Shown here: one piece after another, positions 63,101 through 64,000 of the stretch
Layout of the letters: every line of letters begins with the position of its first letter
How positions within the stretch are numbered: position 1 is the first letter of the stretch
Source of the DNA: Furcasterigmium furcatum
Taxonomy: Eukaryota > Ascomycota > Sordariomycetes > Glomerellales > Plectosphaerellaceae
Direction of reading: 5' to 3'
Assembly: GCA_001599815.1 (NCBI GenBank)
Contig: BCIA01000003.1
Coordinates: 2,418,001-2,482,000 of the forward strand
Length of the DNA stretch: 64,000 bases
The notes under the pieces: generated by a model
What the model saw: the letters and a program-made list of their open reading frames with translations, nothing else
What the model was told of the DNA's origin: nothing
Databases searched by the model: none
Translations under genes and position numbers: made by a program

Positions 63101-64000
63101 CTGTTGGCTTGGACCCCCTTTCGGTCCCGTTGCTACCATGGTCGAGGAAACATCAAAGCGGCCACGGGCGGCGCGCGGGATTACCATCTCAAACGCCCGG
63201 TCGACGAGCCCCGAGGATGATCCTCGTGGAGTCAGAGCCCTTTTGCGCGAGAGCCCCGACGACCGTGGTAGCGAACAGACGGCCGTGAGAGGTGTCGTCC
63301 CATTTCGGCTGGTGGCCAGGAAGAGGGTTCCGCGCTCAGACTGTCCGACTGCTACCTGGAGCGCTGATTGGCTCTACTTTCAAGATTCTTTTCTCGATGC
63401 TACCCTTGGAAAACCTGGATTTTGAAGTCGCGAGAGCTGTCTGCCACGTGCTTCCGTCGCCGGAGGCTGCCCAAAGACTGCGACAGCTCGAGGTTACAAC
63501 ATGCTGCCAGGGCAAAGTTGCCAGGAGTCAGCACCCGAATCAATTGCCTGCCGCCAGGCGGCTTCGTCGCTTCGGGCTTCGGTCATCGTGATCACGGCGT
63601 TGAGGACGAGTCGACGGGCCAATTGCCAAATTGGCTCCGTGTTTCGAGTAACATGCCACCTCGTGTCGCATCGGGGGCATCACGACTGGGGATGTCATCT
63701 CAATGTGACCCCGAAGCTAACTCTGCCTTGGTCATTGATCTCAGCGCTTCGGCGACCCCAGGATTGCTGACCTGGAGCCCCTCACAGGCCCGCTTCCGGA
63801 GGCTGTGTCGTCCAACCCGATGCGAGGCTGCTATGTTCGACCCCTGGGACCTGCCCGATATATCCATCCAGCACTTGACCGGTTGGCAGCTGATGGCTGC
63901 CTCAAGCGAGCGGCGCGGTACATCTCACGTTGATTGCGGATGTACCTCGAGGATCCCTCCAAGCGCAGAGCTTCAGCAGCTAGGGACCATCGCTCAGTCG
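57101..64000. other. Gene-poor region to the end of the window
   Basis: About 6.9 kb with no recognisable protein, tRNA or transposon. Base composition is not AT-shifted, so it does not look like RIP-degraded repeats. The longest frame (61008-62255, minus, 415 codons) overlaps other long frames on both strands and translates to an Arg/Ser/Pro/Gly/Trp/Cys-rich product with no domain, so I do not call it a gene. Possible contents are a long upstream regulatory region of a gene beyond the window, or non-coding RNA. Confidence 0.4.

Noticed and set aside
57101..64000. RIP-degraded transposon island
   Set aside because: Sequence is not AT-rich and shows no TpA excess or repeat ends by eye.

Overview
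The window is nuclear DNA from a filamentous ascomycete (Pezizomycotina), most likely a Sordariomycete. The evidence is short introns (about 47-106 bp) with GTRNGT-type donors, CTAAC/CTGAC branch sites and YAG acceptors, GC-rich codon use, and gene families restricted to filamentous ascomycetes. There are no operons. Genes lie on both strands, many in divergent or convergent pairs. I could rebuild 25 protein genes, most of them with exon joins in phase, plus one tRNA-Asp(GUC). I saw no transposon, rRNA or CRISPR array.

Layout. 0.1-1.4 kb: a cytoplasmic-type GH18 chitinase with an altered catalytic motif. 4.0-9.0 kb: the mRNA 3'-end factor Yth1, a DUF1776/Ysc83-like mitochondrial protein, and two small proteins (81 aa Cys-rich with a Lys-Gly tail; 88 aa Tyr/Asn/Ser-rich). 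9.7-13.8 kb: two adjacent multi-pass membrane proteins of unknown role. 14-18.2 kb: tRNA-Asp, a 93-aa Gly/Thr/Val-rich stress-type protein, mitochondrial Asp-tRNA synthetase and a candidate 45-aa microprotein. 19.3-31.2 kb is mainly housekeeping: AP180/Yap1801-type clathrin adaptor, an unknown 306-aa protein, URI/Bud27, NudC, Tfb3/MAT1 of TFIIH, a type I membrane protein and MEMO1. 31.4-36.3 kb: a tandem pair of paralogues with a fungal STAND-type N-terminal domain and ankyrin-like helices but no NTPase. 36.7-41.2 kb: a Cys-pair protein, a medium-chain reductase and a secreted class III chitinase with two CBM18 modules. 41.7-51.8 kb looks accessory: a 1448-aa orphan, a 628-aa protein with a retropepsin-like DSGAS motif, and a 531-aa orphan. 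53.8-55.1 kb: a G1 cyclin. From 55.1 kb to the end (about 9 kb) I find no convincing gene.

The most interesting signal is that two otherwise well-conserved genes, the AP180-type adaptor and the secreted chitinase, are each interrupted by a single in-frame TAG, after which conserved coding sequence continues in the same frame. In the chitinase the TAG stands where the family has Trp. Sordariomycetes are known to edit UAG to UIG (read as UGG, Trp) in mRNA during sexual development. These loci are therefore candidates for stop-codon editing or readthrough, with recent pseudogenisation or sequence error as the alternatives.
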